Shown: positions 23,296-36,141, counted from the first letter of the stretch. The stretch is 64,000 nt of DNA from Cyathus striatus (GCA_025738555.1 JAOVFP010000007.1:2852001-2916000); one strand, 5' to 3'. Program-made: numbers and translations. The notes: generated by a model from the letters alone, not told the origin.

Positions 23296-23700
23296 AAGCG
23301 TATCGGAACGCCGGAACCAAAAAGCGACAACGTTATTGCACCGTTGCCGCACGCATTCATACAAAGGCTATGTTTTACTTTACATTAGTTTACTATTTAA
23401 ATTTTATTTGACTCATTTAGATACTTATGTATATAAACCCTTGTCTTGTATTTACCTTTTCTTCAGCTGAATACACCACATCAGTTCATATCCATTTCCA
23501 CTCTCCATTGCTCGACGAAGGTCAAGTAGCTCAGGAAGAGCACCTTTAGGTCGACAATATCCATCCATATTACTCGTATTCGCTCTCGACAACCCCATCT
23601 TCATCAAGACCTGTAATCTTGCATTTCTCAAACCAATCTCAAACTTATCCTCAAGACTTACACTCTCGATTCGAAGCCATTAGCGACTGACGGACGCAGT
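23286..23700 (-). CDS. Coding-like fragment feeding into the inverted repeat
   Basis: On the minus strand a frame open from about 23700 encodes SLEDKFEIGLRNARLQVLMK, MDGYCRPKGALPELLDLRRA and GNGYELMWCIQLKK, ending at a donor GTAAAT at 23455. An intron to 23368 (acceptor ACATAG) leads to an exon that, in phase, reads SLCMNACGNGAITLSLFGSG and stops at 23288-23286. A different frame of the same exon (LYECVRQRCNNVVAFWFRRS) looks more protein-like but is out of phase, which suggests a frameshift. No family recognised; probably the 3' end of a decayed gene. Confidence 0.25.
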
Positions 23701-24927
23701 CGCGCTTGCCGAAACTCAAGTTTCCCTTCAACAACACTTAGCATCCCACAAACTGCTAAAATGTAAGCAAATATCATTTAACACTACTTTCCTGAGCACG
23801 TATATCGACTTCAGATACATACTTGCTACATCTCTGACATATTGTATCTAGATAGTACATTCACTGCGCTTTATATAATCATTCTCTTGTTAAATGCCAT
23901 TTCAATACAGAATAGCCGTGAAAATCACAATTGCGTGTAAGTACATTCTTTAACCAAGAGCATACTTGTGTGAACTTTGTAAGTGCTCCATTCCATTTTT
24001 TAAGGGTCCTTTTCAGATCTCTCCACTACCTTCTGTGATCTGGGACTAACAATTGATATAAATATCATTGCTTACGTCAGTCACATGAAAGATGGACTCT
24101 ACATCATAGTATAATGGTATGTACATTTTAAATGTGAAAGATTAAGTTCTGAAATGTATATTGCAATCCCACCTGATGTTCTTCACTTAAATCCCACTGT
24201 CGACATCAATGTATATTCAGTGGGCCCTGTACAGATTTTACCAAGAAAATTTGTAGACACTATTCGCCATCTCGCTGCTGCAGTGTGCGGTCCAGAGTAT
24301 TGGTCAGTGCCTGACATCGGTGAATAGAAGGTTGGGTATATCTTGGATTGCGCAATAGTACCCCAGAATGTCTGGTGACGGGAAAAGCCATGGGAACGCC
24401 AATGTCCCTGAGGGATCCAATCGGATAATATAATAACAGGGGACTACAAACTCCATGTCAACAGCTACTATATAAGTTTTATACTGGTAAATGTTGAAAG
24501 CTGTTGAAAGAACTAAGAAGTCGGGCAATTATGAACGTGCATTGCTAATACCTTTGGGCACCCTCGCTGTTAAGACGATGAAAGACTTCCTTCTGATGAG
24601 ACCGAAAACTGTTGCAGAAGTTCTGATAAAAAATAGAAATTAATAATACTGAAAGGAATAACTCCATATGAGCCGCCACCACATGCTTTCATTACCGGAT
24701 CCCCCGATGCAGCTGAGTTAGTGCGATGATATCAACAGCTACTATATTTTTATACTGGTAAATGTCGAAAGCTGTTGAAAGAACTAAGTCGGACAGCCTC
24801 TTCAGTTTTGTGACACATCTTCAAAACATTGCTCTCGAGCTGTTAAAAGCGTACTTACAGCACTTATAAATACTTGATACTTGCTTGGTACATAAATAAT
24901 ACCCCCAATTTCACAAGCAAGACTGTT
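23701..24927. other. Intergenic with a 65-bp direct repeat
   Basis: The phrase starting TCAACAGCTACTATAT and running through CTGTTGAAAGAACTAAG is present at 24458-24526 and again at 24732-24794, with a few differences. The intervening 200 bp have scattered coding-like words (GTAGACACTATTCGCCATCT) but no closed frame. The 3' end is the IDO promoter. Confidence 0.5.
24862..24871 (+). promoter_or_regulatory. TATA box of the IDO gene
   Basis: ACTTATAAATA lies about 60 bases upstream of the ATG at 24928. It supports that ATG over an extra upstream exon. Confidence 0.5.
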
Positions 24928-26452
24928 ATGCAGCTTACTGGTAGTGTTTTCTCCGAGACCGGGTTCTTCCCCGCACAACCACTTCCAAAATTAACACAAG
25001 AATTTGAAATATGGGAGATGGCTTTTGTAGATGCGATGGGAAGCTTGAGCTTGGGCGAACATCACTCGGAAAAGGCGTTAAGTCGGCATTCCTACGGTGA
25101 GAAGTGGAGAAGCGTTATTGAGTCGGTAAGTTTACAACAATTATCCCAATGTGGGAATAAGTGACGCTTATTATCTGCATTCATAGTGGCCAGTGTTAGA
25201 CACCTCTGCACTGCACGACGACCTTCGACTATCCCAACGCGCACATATGGTTCTTGCATGGCTTGTCAGCCTATATGTGCATTCGATACCACTCTCCGAC
25301 GACAACTCCTTTGCTCCCAAGCGTGTTCCGAAATCTCTCGCTGTTCCCATTGTTCAAATATCAGGTTTCTTAGGTTTTGCACCGGTCCTCACGTTTGCGG
25401 ATGTCGTGTTGTGGAATTGGGAGTTAATTGACCCAGAGCAACCTCTTTCCATCGATAACATGCGCTTAGTCAATTTGTTCTCCGGAACCGAGGATGAACG
25501 CAATTTCTATTTTGTATCTGCAAAGGCCGAATTGCGTGGTGTGGAAGCGTTGCGAATAATTGACGACTTCTATAATCTTCCAAGCACAAGTGACTTGAGT
25601 GCCATCTCTAAGATTTCAAGAGACCTTTGTCGCCTTGCTAGCATCATCGATGATATTAGTGATATTATTCAGTCTGTGCGTCCTCACTGCGACCCTCATG
25701 TGTTTTACTGGCACATCCGCCCATGGTTCGAGGGTAGCGACGCTCAAAGGCCATCGGGCCCAGGGTGGATATACGAAGGAATTGAGAATAGCTCAAAACT
25801 TGACCTCAGTGGACCCTCATCAGGGCAAAGCAGCGTTATGCATGCATTGGATATTTTTTTGGACATCGACCACAAGTTACATAAAAAGCGCTATCCGAAG
25901 CCTTCAGCCGAGAACAAACGGGCTGACCGTGGCTTTATGGAACAAATGCGTCGCTACATGCCAGGTAAACATCGAGAGTACCTCTCATACCTTTCTGCGC
26001 ATCCTCGGTCAGTACGCAAGTTGGCGAAATCCATACCTGCATTACGAGAGCCATACGATACGGCAATTATGGCGCTGAAGCGACTGAGGGATGGTCACAT
26101 TCGGATAGCTTGTTTTTACGTGGTCACCATGTCTCACTCGAACCCATCCACGAGTGTGGGATGTCCAGCTAGCGCTATGATCGACGGCACACGAGCGGTC
26201 GGATATTCAGGAGACGGGCCAGTGTGGGGCACAGGTGGATATGCGGTTAATTTTCTCCTGAAGGCAGGCCGTGATGCGACGAGACGGGCCATCTTGAAAG
26301 ATAACGAGGGAAGTCAGACCTGGCATTACGAAGATACGATGCCTTCGAGCTGTATCGTCGCGAGCGTCAAACAAGTGCTTAGTCGGAGCTTGAACTGGGC
26401 ATCCTTCCAGGCTTCCAGATTTGCTGACATATTGCTATTTTATACAAAGTGA
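24928..26452 (+). CDS. Indoleamine 2,3-dioxygenase
   Basis: A heme enzyme that opens the indole ring of tryptophan to N-formylkynurenine, feeding kynurenine and NAD synthesis; cytosolic in fungi. Exons 24928-25125 and 25187-26452 (GTAAGT...TCATAG, phase 0) give 487 residues. Family blocks in order: GFFPAQPLPKLTQEFEIWEM, PIVQISGFLGFAPVLTFADV, VLWNWEL, DNMRLVNLFSGTEDERNFYF, SAKAELRGVEALRIIDDFYN, DPHVFYWHIRPWFEGS, SGPSSGQSSVMHALDIFLDI, RYMPGKHREYLSYLSAHPRS, LKRLRDGHIRIACFYVVTMS and GTGGYAVNFLLKAGRDATRR. The His in RDGHIRIA (about residue 370) is the proximal heme ligand. The N-terminus is shorter than in relatives I recall, which have roughly 60 residues before the GFFP block (here about 10), so the start may be further upstream or truncated. 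The last 45 residues after AILKDN are not conserved. Confidence 0.94.
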
Positions 26453-26790
26453 ACTGAGTTTGTTGGGTACACGAAAAATAATAAATGACTTAGAGCAACG
26501 TGATTGCGATATATAGATGCTGTAAGGTGTTATGCGTTCGTGGAGAACTATAATCGTTGGTGTATTCCTATGAATACACGAAGCAGTTAGTTAAAAATAG
26601 AAAATGGAAATAAACCTTTAGTTGAGCTTCTGTCCGAAACGAGACAACCCCTCGACCCAAACGGCCTTTCCCTGGCTTATACTACCCCCGGAGACAAGAC
26701 TATTGCTACCTTCGCAAGCGCCAGACGCGTCTTGATAAGCTTAGGTAGTATTATAACGTAGAGTGAATCAGTATGCTAATAATAATAGTA
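26453..26790. other. 3' flank of IDO
   Basis: No gene. It marks the transition from balanced composition to the AT-rich repeat block that runs to about 54.7 kb. Confidence 0.4.
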
Positions 26791-26794
26791 AGTA

Positions 26795-26935
26795 GCTAAT
26801 GCGTACTTACAAGTTAAGTTAATAATTTACAATAGAGGTGAGGTAGTGGAGTTAATTTGCTGCACTTGAGCTTGAGACTTTGAGTTTATAAGTGCAAGTT
26901 TGAACCTCATTATTGCAGCAAGAAGAGTGATTATT
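26795..26935 (+). repeat. tRNA-related repeat, outlying copy
   Basis: Contains CTTACAAGTTAAGTTAATAA, then GAGGTGAGGTAGTGGAG (box-A like), GAGTTTATAAGTGCAAG and TTTGAACCTCATT (box-B like). This is the unit described at 29870-31512, here as a single copy beside the gene island. Confidence 0.6.
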
Positions 26936-28087
26936 AACATGTTATTTTATTTTATGGTATTGATATGCCTAGTAAAATAATAAGGTTACTTTTCGAAATA
27001 TAAAGAGCATGTAGTATCAGTAATATAGTATAGTGAATCAAGCTCAAGAGTCCAAGAGTTGGGGTGAGTCCTGAGCCACCAGCTAAAGTATTCTGCTTGA
27101 GTACACTATCAAGGGAGGAGTCCAATGGCTGGGGTTGAGTCCTGCACTGCCAGTCAAAGTATCACCCCTGATACGAATTAAGGGATTCGAAATGATGACA
27201 ATATATTTGGGCAGCTCAACAATTCCTGTATAAATTACCAGTACTAGATAGCTATACTATACAGAAAAGTAGAACCCTGAATGTGCTACTATGGAACATA
27301 TCTGTACCCTCCTTGCACCACCAGTAATGTCCCCAGCACTAAGTCAGACTAGTCACAAGGCTTCAGAATATACCTCAGCCTGAGGTTCTCTTTGTGATCT
27401 ATGTCTTACCTGTTATTGTTGTCACAGTCCTGGTGCTGCTCTGGCCCTCCATCTAATAGCCTTGAACACCCACATGTCCTCTCATGTGTATTACTGCAGC
27501 CATGTGGGAAACTGCATGTCCCCCAGCACTTTGAAATGTGTATCAAACACTACCCATGGCACATTGGGTGGTGCCATCAGATGCACCAGTACCAGTAACA
27601 CTGGTGTCCATTATATTCGAGTACCTGTCCAAGATTAGCACATGTAATAGCACATGTCTTGATGTGTGCCTATTAATAGCATAGTGCAGCACTTGATGTG
27701 TCTCTGAAACAGAGTGTATCTGCATGGTTCTTCATATGGAGGGTCAACTACACCTTCTGGGTTTCCATAAAACTCTTGGCCTTTATGACATATTATTTAC
27801 CTTACCTATCTCATTGCACATGAGACCATTGCCATGTATTCAAGTATATAAGTAGTTAGACATGCCTTAGAATACCCCAAGCATTGCACTGGCTGTACTT
27901 CTGTTCTCACAGTAGAGTACATTCTGAATTGATATTGGAATTCCAAGTATAAATCTGAAGTCTGAGATCTGATTTGAAAGTACAGAAAGCAATTGCATTA
28001 GCTACTATTAAAAACACATTGTTCATTTTACTATACTTGAAAACCTTGCACCCTCAAATTTAATATAAATTTAACTTGATGAAGAGG
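26936..28087. other. AT-rich region without genes
   Basis: Contains two tandem 75-bp phrases around 27040-27180 (AAGAGTCCAAGAGTTGGGGTGAGTCCTG and AGGAGTCCAATGGCTGGGGTTGAGTCCTG). No coding frame is supported. Confidence 0.35.
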
Positions 28088-29747
28088 TGTATAGTCCACT
28101 GGGCATACCTAAACAAAGACAAAATGCGAGTCATTGAGACGTCTGTCTGACTGGGGTGCTCTAAGGTGAGAAGGAAGGAGCTAAAACGATAAGATGAGAG
28201 TGTTGTGACGTAACGAGAGAGATGGAACTTCAGTTCGAAGTTCTTGAGGGAATGAGCGATGGTGTAAGCATAAGATTGGGAAAGTGAATGGTGAGATGGT
28301 TGAGAAGGTGTTGTAGACTTAGGTTTCGAGTATGAGACAGTGTAAAAGTTGATTAGCCAAGCTGTAGAAAATACAGTGGTTTATATACAGAGAGTAAACA
28401 ACTAATCCTAAAATGAATAAGTCACTCCGGGACTCTGGTGAGCGACGATCTCGAATTAAAAATGAATAATAAAGACAGGTAACATAGCTGAAACACAAGA
28501 AATGAATGAGATGTAGTCTGGGGAGTCCGTTATAAGGAATAGTGTTGAGTCCATGTAAAGTTTCTGATGTCAAAGTTCAGGATTTGTACTGCTGTAAGTT
28601 GTAGACTTGTCTGAAGGTTGTACAATTAAGTACTGAGCATGACAGTGTCCAATCTGTCACTGGTGTTCTAAACGAGTTGTCAAGTTTCTTGTGGGGTAGT
28701 GAAGTAAAGTACAAGTCTTATAGAATTATTAAGACTTGTATGGGGTTTTAAGAGGAGTAGTGGAGGTGTTTTTGAAGTGTTTTGGGGTAGAAAATGCGAA
28801 GTTAGCTAAGGTTCTTGCCTGTGCAAGAGCTTTAACTAGTAATGAAGCTGAGCAGTACTGAGTATTAAGCAGATAAGAACAGGAGTACACTAAGTTTCTA
28901 CAGCTAGAAGCTTAGTGTGAATAACAGATGAATGATATGTGTGAATCAAACTGGAATTGACTGAGGGATGTAGCTACATGAGAGGGGTTTATATACTTTT
29001 TAGAACTACCTAGGTAGAAATATGTACCATGATTAATAATACAGTAAGTAAGAATGATTTGTAGTAAAGGAATAAGGATAAAGGTAGAGGAATAAAGAAA
29101 AGAGGAAAGGAATATGTATAAAGGGCACGCGGCGGCATCGGATAAAGTAATATTGATGCGAGCGCTTTGCTGGGCATTGTGATTGGTCAGCGCTAAGTCA
29201 CATGCCTTTCGGTACGGTGTTTACTTTGACGCATCAGTTTTTGGGTATTGCTCAGCACGTTAACTTTAGCGCTTGCTGAGTAATAATTGATCGATTAGTA
29301 ATTTTGTGTACTTCATCAGATTTTTGCAGTGATCTTCGGAATAATCGAGGGTGTGGAATATTATCAGTGTTCCGAGATCAGGGAATAATGAGTAAGGTAA
29401 GTTTTTAATTGATCAGAGTAAATACAGGGACCGGCAGACTATGTAAATTAGGTAGTTTTTGTACATAGGCCAGCAGGGTTCCCTACACTGCGAGCGGCGG
29501 TGGGGACATCTTGGTGAGTCAAAATGATCCCTAGAACTGGGTATGATGTCGGAGCGGTGCATGAAGTTGTACATTTTGAGGAAAGTCCAGGACAGGGCGA
29601 GCGGAGAGAGGAGGATAAGTTGAGACGGGCAGAACGCATATGGACACGTCATTCCAGCATGATGCGTGATTACGTAATCGCAATTGGAACATCTTCGGAT
29701 GTTCGAGATATCGCATTTCGCATCGCAGGCACTTTGCCTGCTCTACA
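28088..29747 (-). mobile_element. LTR-type relic, TGTAGAGC family
   Basis: On the minus strand it begins at 29747 with TGTAGAGCAGG...GCCTGC and ends near 28088 with GGACTATACA. It carries two TATA-like boxes (TATATAAACCCC near 28990 and TATATAAACCAC near 28380) and the conserved CACCTTAG...GTCAGAC...GACTCGCATTTTG...TTTGTTTAGG block at 28105-28170. At 1.66 kb it is longer than the 0.75-0.85 kb LTRs elsewhere, so it may be two LTRs with deleted internal sequence. I see no target duplication. Confidence 0.45.
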
Positions 29748-29869
29748 TTGAACTATATGTTCTTTGTTGGTGGTGTTAATACTATGTAAATAAACATTCT
29801 CTAAAAGTTAGTCTTATCAGTATTCTGTGCAGTTATCAACTATGCCAGTGGTGCACTGAGATGGTATCA

Positions 29870-31512
29870 TGATAGTACATGTGTGCAGAGGTGATTGTTT
29901 TGTATGCTTTCACTTTTGAGCTATCAGCATAGTACTTACAAGATAAGTTAATATTATACAACAGAGGTGAGATAGCAGAGTTACTTTGCTGCACTTTAGT
30001 GACTTTGTGGAACTGGAGCTTGAGTTGATATCTAAGTGAAAGTTCTAACCTCATTATGATATATTAATTGTCCACATTTTTTTTGGTTAGGTGAGAATGG
30101 GTTCAGAGGTGCTGGGGATAATAAACTATGGCCATACTGTTTTTAGTTAGATGAGGGTGGGTTCAGAGGTGTTGAGAAGTATGTATCAACACATAAATTT
30201 ATTTTATATTGTGTTACATGGTGCAGTTCTCAAATTTTCTGGTGCATATCACAATATCAAAAATAATGTGCTACTGCATGTGTGGATGATTGTTACAGTT
30301 CCTTGGATGATAGCTGGACCACCATATTCTCATATATTCATGTGTGCTATTGGTTCTTATGAATATAAGCTTGTGAGGTTTATTCTTTCTTATCTCCATA
30401 ATTGCCACTTGGATTAATATATATCATCATATGTATTGAAATATCACAATGAATGTCAGGTGCCATTGAAGTGGTCACAATTGACAACTAGCCTTCTTAT
30501 TCTTCCACTTCACTTTTGATTTATATTCTGTTACTTTTGAGCTATTGACAAAGTACTTACAAGTAAAGTTAATAATTTACACTAGAGATGAGATAGTAGA
30601 GTTAATTTTCTGCATCTGGGACTTTGAGTTTATAAGTGCAACATCAAACCTCATTGTGAAATAGCATAGCATTTTTTTGGTGTAGTTTTGAGAAGCATTA
30701 ACTCAACACTTTGGTGTATATGAATATCTAAGCATAAAAATATTCAAAATGATTTTTAGTTTGATTTTTTTGATTAGGTTAAGAGTATGCTCAGAGATTT
30801 TGAGGAATATATATCAATGTGTACATTCATTTTATTTTATGGGACTTATTTCATGCAGTTACTTATTGTGTTCTTCATTCACATGTTGTCAGTTCCTTGG
30901 ATGATAGCCAGACCACTGTGTTGTATGAATATACAAGTTTGTGGAGTTTATTCTGTCTTATCTTGATAGTATTTGCCACTTGGATACAATATAGATTAGG
31001 TCAAGGTATATTGTCATATGTAATGATGTACTACAATGAATGTCAGGTGCCAGTGAAGTGATTACATTGACAACTAGCTATCTTATAATGTCATATGCTA
31101 TTTCTTTTACATGCTCTCAATTATGAGCTATTGACATAATACTTCCAAGATAAGTTAATAATTTACTCTAGAGGTGAGATAGCACAGTTACTTGCTGCAC
31201 TTGAGACTTTGAGTTTATAAGTGTCAGATCAAACCTCATTGTGAAATAACTTGTGGGATTTATTGGTGTAGTTTTGAGAAGTATTAACTCCATACTTTGG
31301 TGTACATGAATATTATGTTAGCAAGATTACACTAAATCAGATGGTGAAGTGGTCATATTGACAACTTACCATCTTGTGACTTGTGACTATCAGCAAATTT
31401 TCATAGTCACTTTTGTTCTATTTTTTCACATTGAAGATACTGATGTGGTACTTACAATTTAGGTTAGTGATTGGCAATAGAGGTGAGGTAGCAGAGCTAC
31501 TCTACTGTGTCT
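29870..31512 (+). repeat. tRNA-related repeat array, segment 1
   Basis: Head-to-tail units of about 300-600 bp. Each unit has an arm containing ACTTACAA.ATAAGTTAATAATTTAC, a tRNA-like core (GAGGTGAGGTAGCAGAG...TTTGCTGC...AAGTGCAAG.TCAAACCTCATT), then one of two tails. Tail A has TTTTGGTGTAGTTTTGAGAAG, TTTGGTGTATATGAATAT and TCAGATGGTGAAGTGGTCAT; tail B has TTTTTTTTGGTTAGG, GAGTATATATCAA and CCTTGGATGATAGCCAGACC. Cores start near 29961, 30587, 31167 and 31478. The core's box A (TAGCAGAGTTAC) and box B (GTTCGAACCTC in the best copies) and the pairing of GGTGAGG with CCTCATT indicate descent from a tRNA gene. The array is non-coding; the short frames in it are shadows. Confidence 0.75.
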
Positions 31513-33992
31513 TGTAGAGCAGGTGTTTCACCTGCACTACAAAACTCACCATTTTATGAGCTGCATTTGCTCAGATCACATGACCAATATCATGAAGATA
31601 ACAATATTAAATCTAGCCATACATGCAGCAGTATGCTATCCATGTTTGCTCTCCCCCTCACACTTGTCCCCTCCCACACTTTCCTCTGACACTAATGCTT
31701 CCAATCCTCTGTAGAGCAGGTGTTTCGCCTGCACTACAAAACTCAACATTTCTCAAAGTATGGTGACCAAGTCATGTGACCACTACATAATGTAAGTGAT
31801 GCATCAAACTATGGCTCGCACATTATATGTCTTACCTATCATTCTCTTCACTGCTTCACTCAATCCCCTCACTGTCTGCTACTGCCTAAGCACCAATTAT
31901 GCACAAGGAAGAAGCTACTGATCTGTCCCACACTAAAGTAGCACAAGAGACCCCGACGTTGTACCAAATTTGGCACCTCACAACAACTGAGCCTCCCCAT
32001 CTCGAAATCTCTTTGAAAATTTTATTTTCCAACTTGACCCATCACTCCAAGTCTCTCGAAAACTTACATTTACTATACAGATCAATCCCTCCTAATTACA
32101 TCATAGAACTAATCCTCATTAAGTAACATACCTGATTTTCCTTCGTATAAAAACCTGTATCTACCTTACCTTACACCCCAGTGAATTTATCCCCCACTCA
32201 CAAACAGATTACATTTGCCCTCAGTCTCATATTCTATCTCATTCCACTCATCTCTAGCCTTTCACCATCTCAAATTAGCTATATACCAACTACTCACTTC
32301 TCAAACACTCCGAGGATTTACTTAGAACTCATTTCGGAGTTTTACTGCCAACATTACATTCCCAATTGCCTCGTTATATTGCTAACAGCTTGTTCGAACA
32401 CCTTAGGACATCACAGGAAGAACAGATGTTCGACCGACTTGCATTTATTTTCTTTGTTTAGGTGTTAAGCATACCTTCACCCTTACAAAGTGGAGCCCAC
32501 CATGAGGGGTTCCAGTTCCTTTCCTATGCTGTACCCCTCATCCCCTGCGAGCTGATCCTCTTTATTTCTTTCATCGACCTCACGTTCTTTACCGGCATTT
32601 GTTCATCATTATCCTCACTGTCACCTTGTTGACATCCCTCTCTATCATGTTTCACTCTCATGTCCAATGATGTTCTTTCTTCCTCATGCACTACCTGGAC
32701 AATGGCTGTTAGTCCCTTGGCAGTAAAATAGTTCCATAAAGCATCCAGGAGTTATGTATGGGGGGAGAGGCACTTAGCTGGCATGAGGACTTGGCCAAAG
32801 AAGATGCTCTGTTTACACAAGGATTTGCCATCACCTCATCTCAAAGGATTGTGTTCATCCCCTCATTGTCCACTGCACATGTGTTCATTTCAATCTCTAT
32901 CTTCTCCACTGCTGCCAGCAAGTATTTCGAACTCACATTTCCTATCATCACCACCATTCACCCTTTCTCTCATTATCATGCTCAAGTCTTACAAGTTATC
33001 AAGTCATTGTCATTTACAGAAGTTATTGTCTTGTTTTCTCTTTCTTTTGAATGGTGTTTTCATTGGTTACATTGTTTCTTATTCTGTAGCTGTTCTGTTG
33101 TATGGATTGATGGGGATGTCAATTTCTGAAGTGTCCATCAGGTGTAGAGCATGCATTTTGCCTGCACCGCAAAAATGCAGTTTTCCTTCTTTTCATTTCC
33201 ATACCTCATTACTTACACACTGTCATTCACATGACTTTTCATTTGATATGTAGTACATAAATGTTGTACCTACAGTCTGAAAATGTCAGCTTCATATTAC
33301 CCCTCAGTTCACCTCTAATGCAAGCTCACTAGGATCTGGAGGTCAGATGGATGTGCTGGCCACTCACACAATCTCTTTGTTGAGTGGATACCACCAAGTG
33401 GTATTCATCCTCTTCACCTCTCTGAACACTGCTATTACTCATCAAGAACACAAGATAGTTAGTATCGTGTGCTACCAAGAGCCACTAAATACTGCAGTTC
33501 ACCCTAACTAATCTCTCTCTAAGTTTTATTCTTCAACATTTTCTCTTGAATTCATTGCTACACTTACTATTTCATACCATACCTTTTATCCTACTTCAAT
33601 CTTTGATCTCAGGTCAATTAATCTCTGTTTTACCAGCTTTTCCTCATTAAGTAAAGTCCTTATTTCACTTTCTATTTAAACCATGTATCTACTCCTCCCC
33701 AACTCAGTCAATTTTTCCCCTCTCAGAGTTTGGTCTTAAGTCCTGGTTATTGTCTTCAGGTTATTGCTAGCACTCTCAACTTGTGTTCTATTGTTTCATT
33801 TTTGAAATTTAATCAAATCTCTATGTTTTAAACTTCAACTCAAAGTTTTTCTCATTTATCATGTTCTCATCATCATTATCTCATTGCTAATCACTCCCTT
33901 TGATCACCTTAGGAACTCTCAGTTGAATGGATGTTTGACAAACTCATATTTACATTCTTTGTTTAGGCCTTAATGCAGCTATCAACCTTACA
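31513..33992 (+). mobile_element. Non-autonomous LTR retroelement inserted into a tRNA-related repeat
   Basis: It starts TGTAGAGCAGG at 31513 and ends CCTTACA at 33992. The host core reads ...CTGTGTCT before it and GTCTAGAG after it, matching the uninterrupted copy at 54305-54330, so GTCT is duplicated. The 5' LTR runs about 31513-32487, with its first 200 bp tandemly doubled at 31710, and the 3' LTR about 33143-33992. Both carry TATA boxes, a TCACATGAC-type site and the CACCTTAG...TTTAGG block. Three bases after the 5' LTR lies TGGAGCCCACCATG (32491), placed like a tRNA primer-binding site. The 655-bp interior (32488-33142) encodes no reverse transcriptase, integrase or gag. This is therefore a short non-autonomous element. 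Confidence 0.7.
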
Positions 33993-33999
33993 GTCTAGA

Positions 34000-36141
34000 G
34001 AATTTGCAGAGCTGGAGCTTGAGTTTAAACTTAAGTGCAAGTTCAAACCTCATTACTAAGCATAAAAATATTCAAAGTGATTTTTAATTTGTTTTTTTGG
34101 TTAGGTTAAGAGTATGTTCAGAGGTTTGAGGAATATATATCAACACATACATTTGTTTTATTTTATGGGTTTTATTTCATGTGGTTGCTTATTGTATGGT
34201 ATCAAATATAATGTGCATGCATGTATGCAGGGTGATTGTTACTGATCTTCATTCACACATTGTCAGTTCCTTGGATGATAGCCAGACCACTGTGTTCTCA
34301 CAGATTTGTGTGTGATACTGGTTCATATGAATATATAAGCTCATGCAGTTTATTCTGTCTTATCCCCATATTTGCCACTTGGATACAATATAGATTAGGT
34401 CTAAATATATCACCATATGTAATGATGTATCACAATGAATGTCAGATGCCAGTGAAGTGATTACATTCATTGACAACTAACTATATTATAATGACATATG
34501 CTATTTCTTTTATATGCTCTCAATTATGAGCTATTGCCATAGTACTTACAAAGTAAGTTAATAATTTACTCTAGAGGTGAGATAGCACAGTTACTTTACT
34601 GCACTTGAGACTTTGAGTTTATAAGTGCAAGTTCAAACCTCATTCAAAAGCTTGTTGAAATTTTTTGGTATAGGTTTAACTCCACATTTTGATGTATATG
34701 AATATCATTTTAGCAAGGTTATACCAAGTTAGATAGTGAAGTGGTCATATGGACAACTTGCCATCTTGTATTGTACTGGCTAGTAACTATGTCAATGACA
34801 CTTTTGCTCTATTTTTTGCATTGGAGATACCATTATGGTACTTGCAAGGTAAGTTAATAATGTACAATAGAGGTGAAGTAGCAGAGCTAGTTTGCTGCAT
34901 GGTCAAACCTCATGAAATGCAAGATTATACTAGATCAGATGGTGAAGTGGTCATATTGACAATGTGCCATCTTATATAATATTGGTTGTTCATTTTTTTC
35001 ACATTGGAGATATTTGCATGGTAAGCATACTTACAAGATAAATTGTTAATTTACAGTAGAGGTGAGGTAGCAGAGTTTCTCTGTAGTGTCTAGAGACTTT
35101 ATGGAGCTGGAGCTATACTTGAGTGGAAGTTTGAACCTCATTATGAAATATCTGTTGTCCACAATTTTTTTTGGTTGGGCAAGAGGGGGTGAAGAGGTTT
35201 TGAAGAGTATATATCAAGGCATGAATTTGTTTTATTTTATGGGACTTGTTTCATGTGGTTATCAACAATGGTACATATCATGTGTGATATCAAAAATAAT
35301 GTGGACAGTGATTGTTACTGATCTTTGTTCATGCATTGTCAGTTCCTTAGATGATAGCCAGACTACCATGTTCTCACAGATTCATGTGTGCTATTGGTTC
35401 ATATGAATACAAGCTTGTGGAGTTTACTGTCTTATCTCCATATTTGCCACTTGGATACAATATATATTAGGTCTAAGTATATTGTCATATGTAATGATGT
35501 ACTACAGTGAATGTCAGGTGCCAGTGAAGTGATTACATTAACAACTAGCTATCTTATAATGACATTGTTACAGTTTTCTTTACTTTCTTCTATTTACATA
35601 TGTTTTCTTTACATTTCATTGACTTGTATCACCTTTGATACCAAACACATGACTTCTTATTTACATGGTTCTGACTCATTTCAAGTCACTATACCTTACT
35701 TAGTCTATCTTTCTTTCTTCTTACTGTGCCGCAGTATTGCACAGTTGATGTGCAGCATCATGACCTATTTAGTTGCATCGTTACTTATTATTAGTACGAA
35801 CTTGTTTGTATTTAAACAGTGGTAACTTGGGCTGTAGAGCTCAAGCTTCAGCTTAAATCAAACTAGCTTTACTCTGATTCATTCACTTCACTCGTACTTA
35901 AGTCTAATCAACTTAAGAGCTCATGAATAGAGACTCAAACTCGATACTGATTAACTTGTTCTTTGAACTCGTAAATCATGTGACTATTGGACTTGTACAA
36001 TAAACATCCTAACCAGAACTTTATCATAACAGACATATGCTATTTCTTTTACATGCTCTCAATTATGAGCTATTGCCATAGTACTTACAAAGTAAGTTAA
36101 TAATTTACTCTAGAGGTGAGATAGCACAGTTACTTTGCTGC
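34000..36141 (+). repeat. tRNA-related repeat array, segment 2
   Basis: A continuation of the array, with cores near 34574, 34871, 35058 and 36114. The last is cut by the CACTA-like insertion at 36142. Almost no CpG dinucleotides occur between 34000 and 35750. A unique 430-bp insert (about 35560-35990: Phe/Leu/Ser-rich by translation, then AACTTGGGCTGTAGAGCTCAAGC) separates the third and fourth units. Confidence 0.7.

Noticed and set aside
24874..24927. Upstream in-frame ATG for indoleamine dioxygenase
   Set aside because: It sits 3 bases after the TATA box, too close to be in the mature message.
30819..31061. Recurrent 60-110 codon frames with SSLDDSQTTVF-type text in the repeat array
   Set aside because: The same frame recurs in each unit with different breaks and no purifying pattern; it is a translation of tail B of the repeat.
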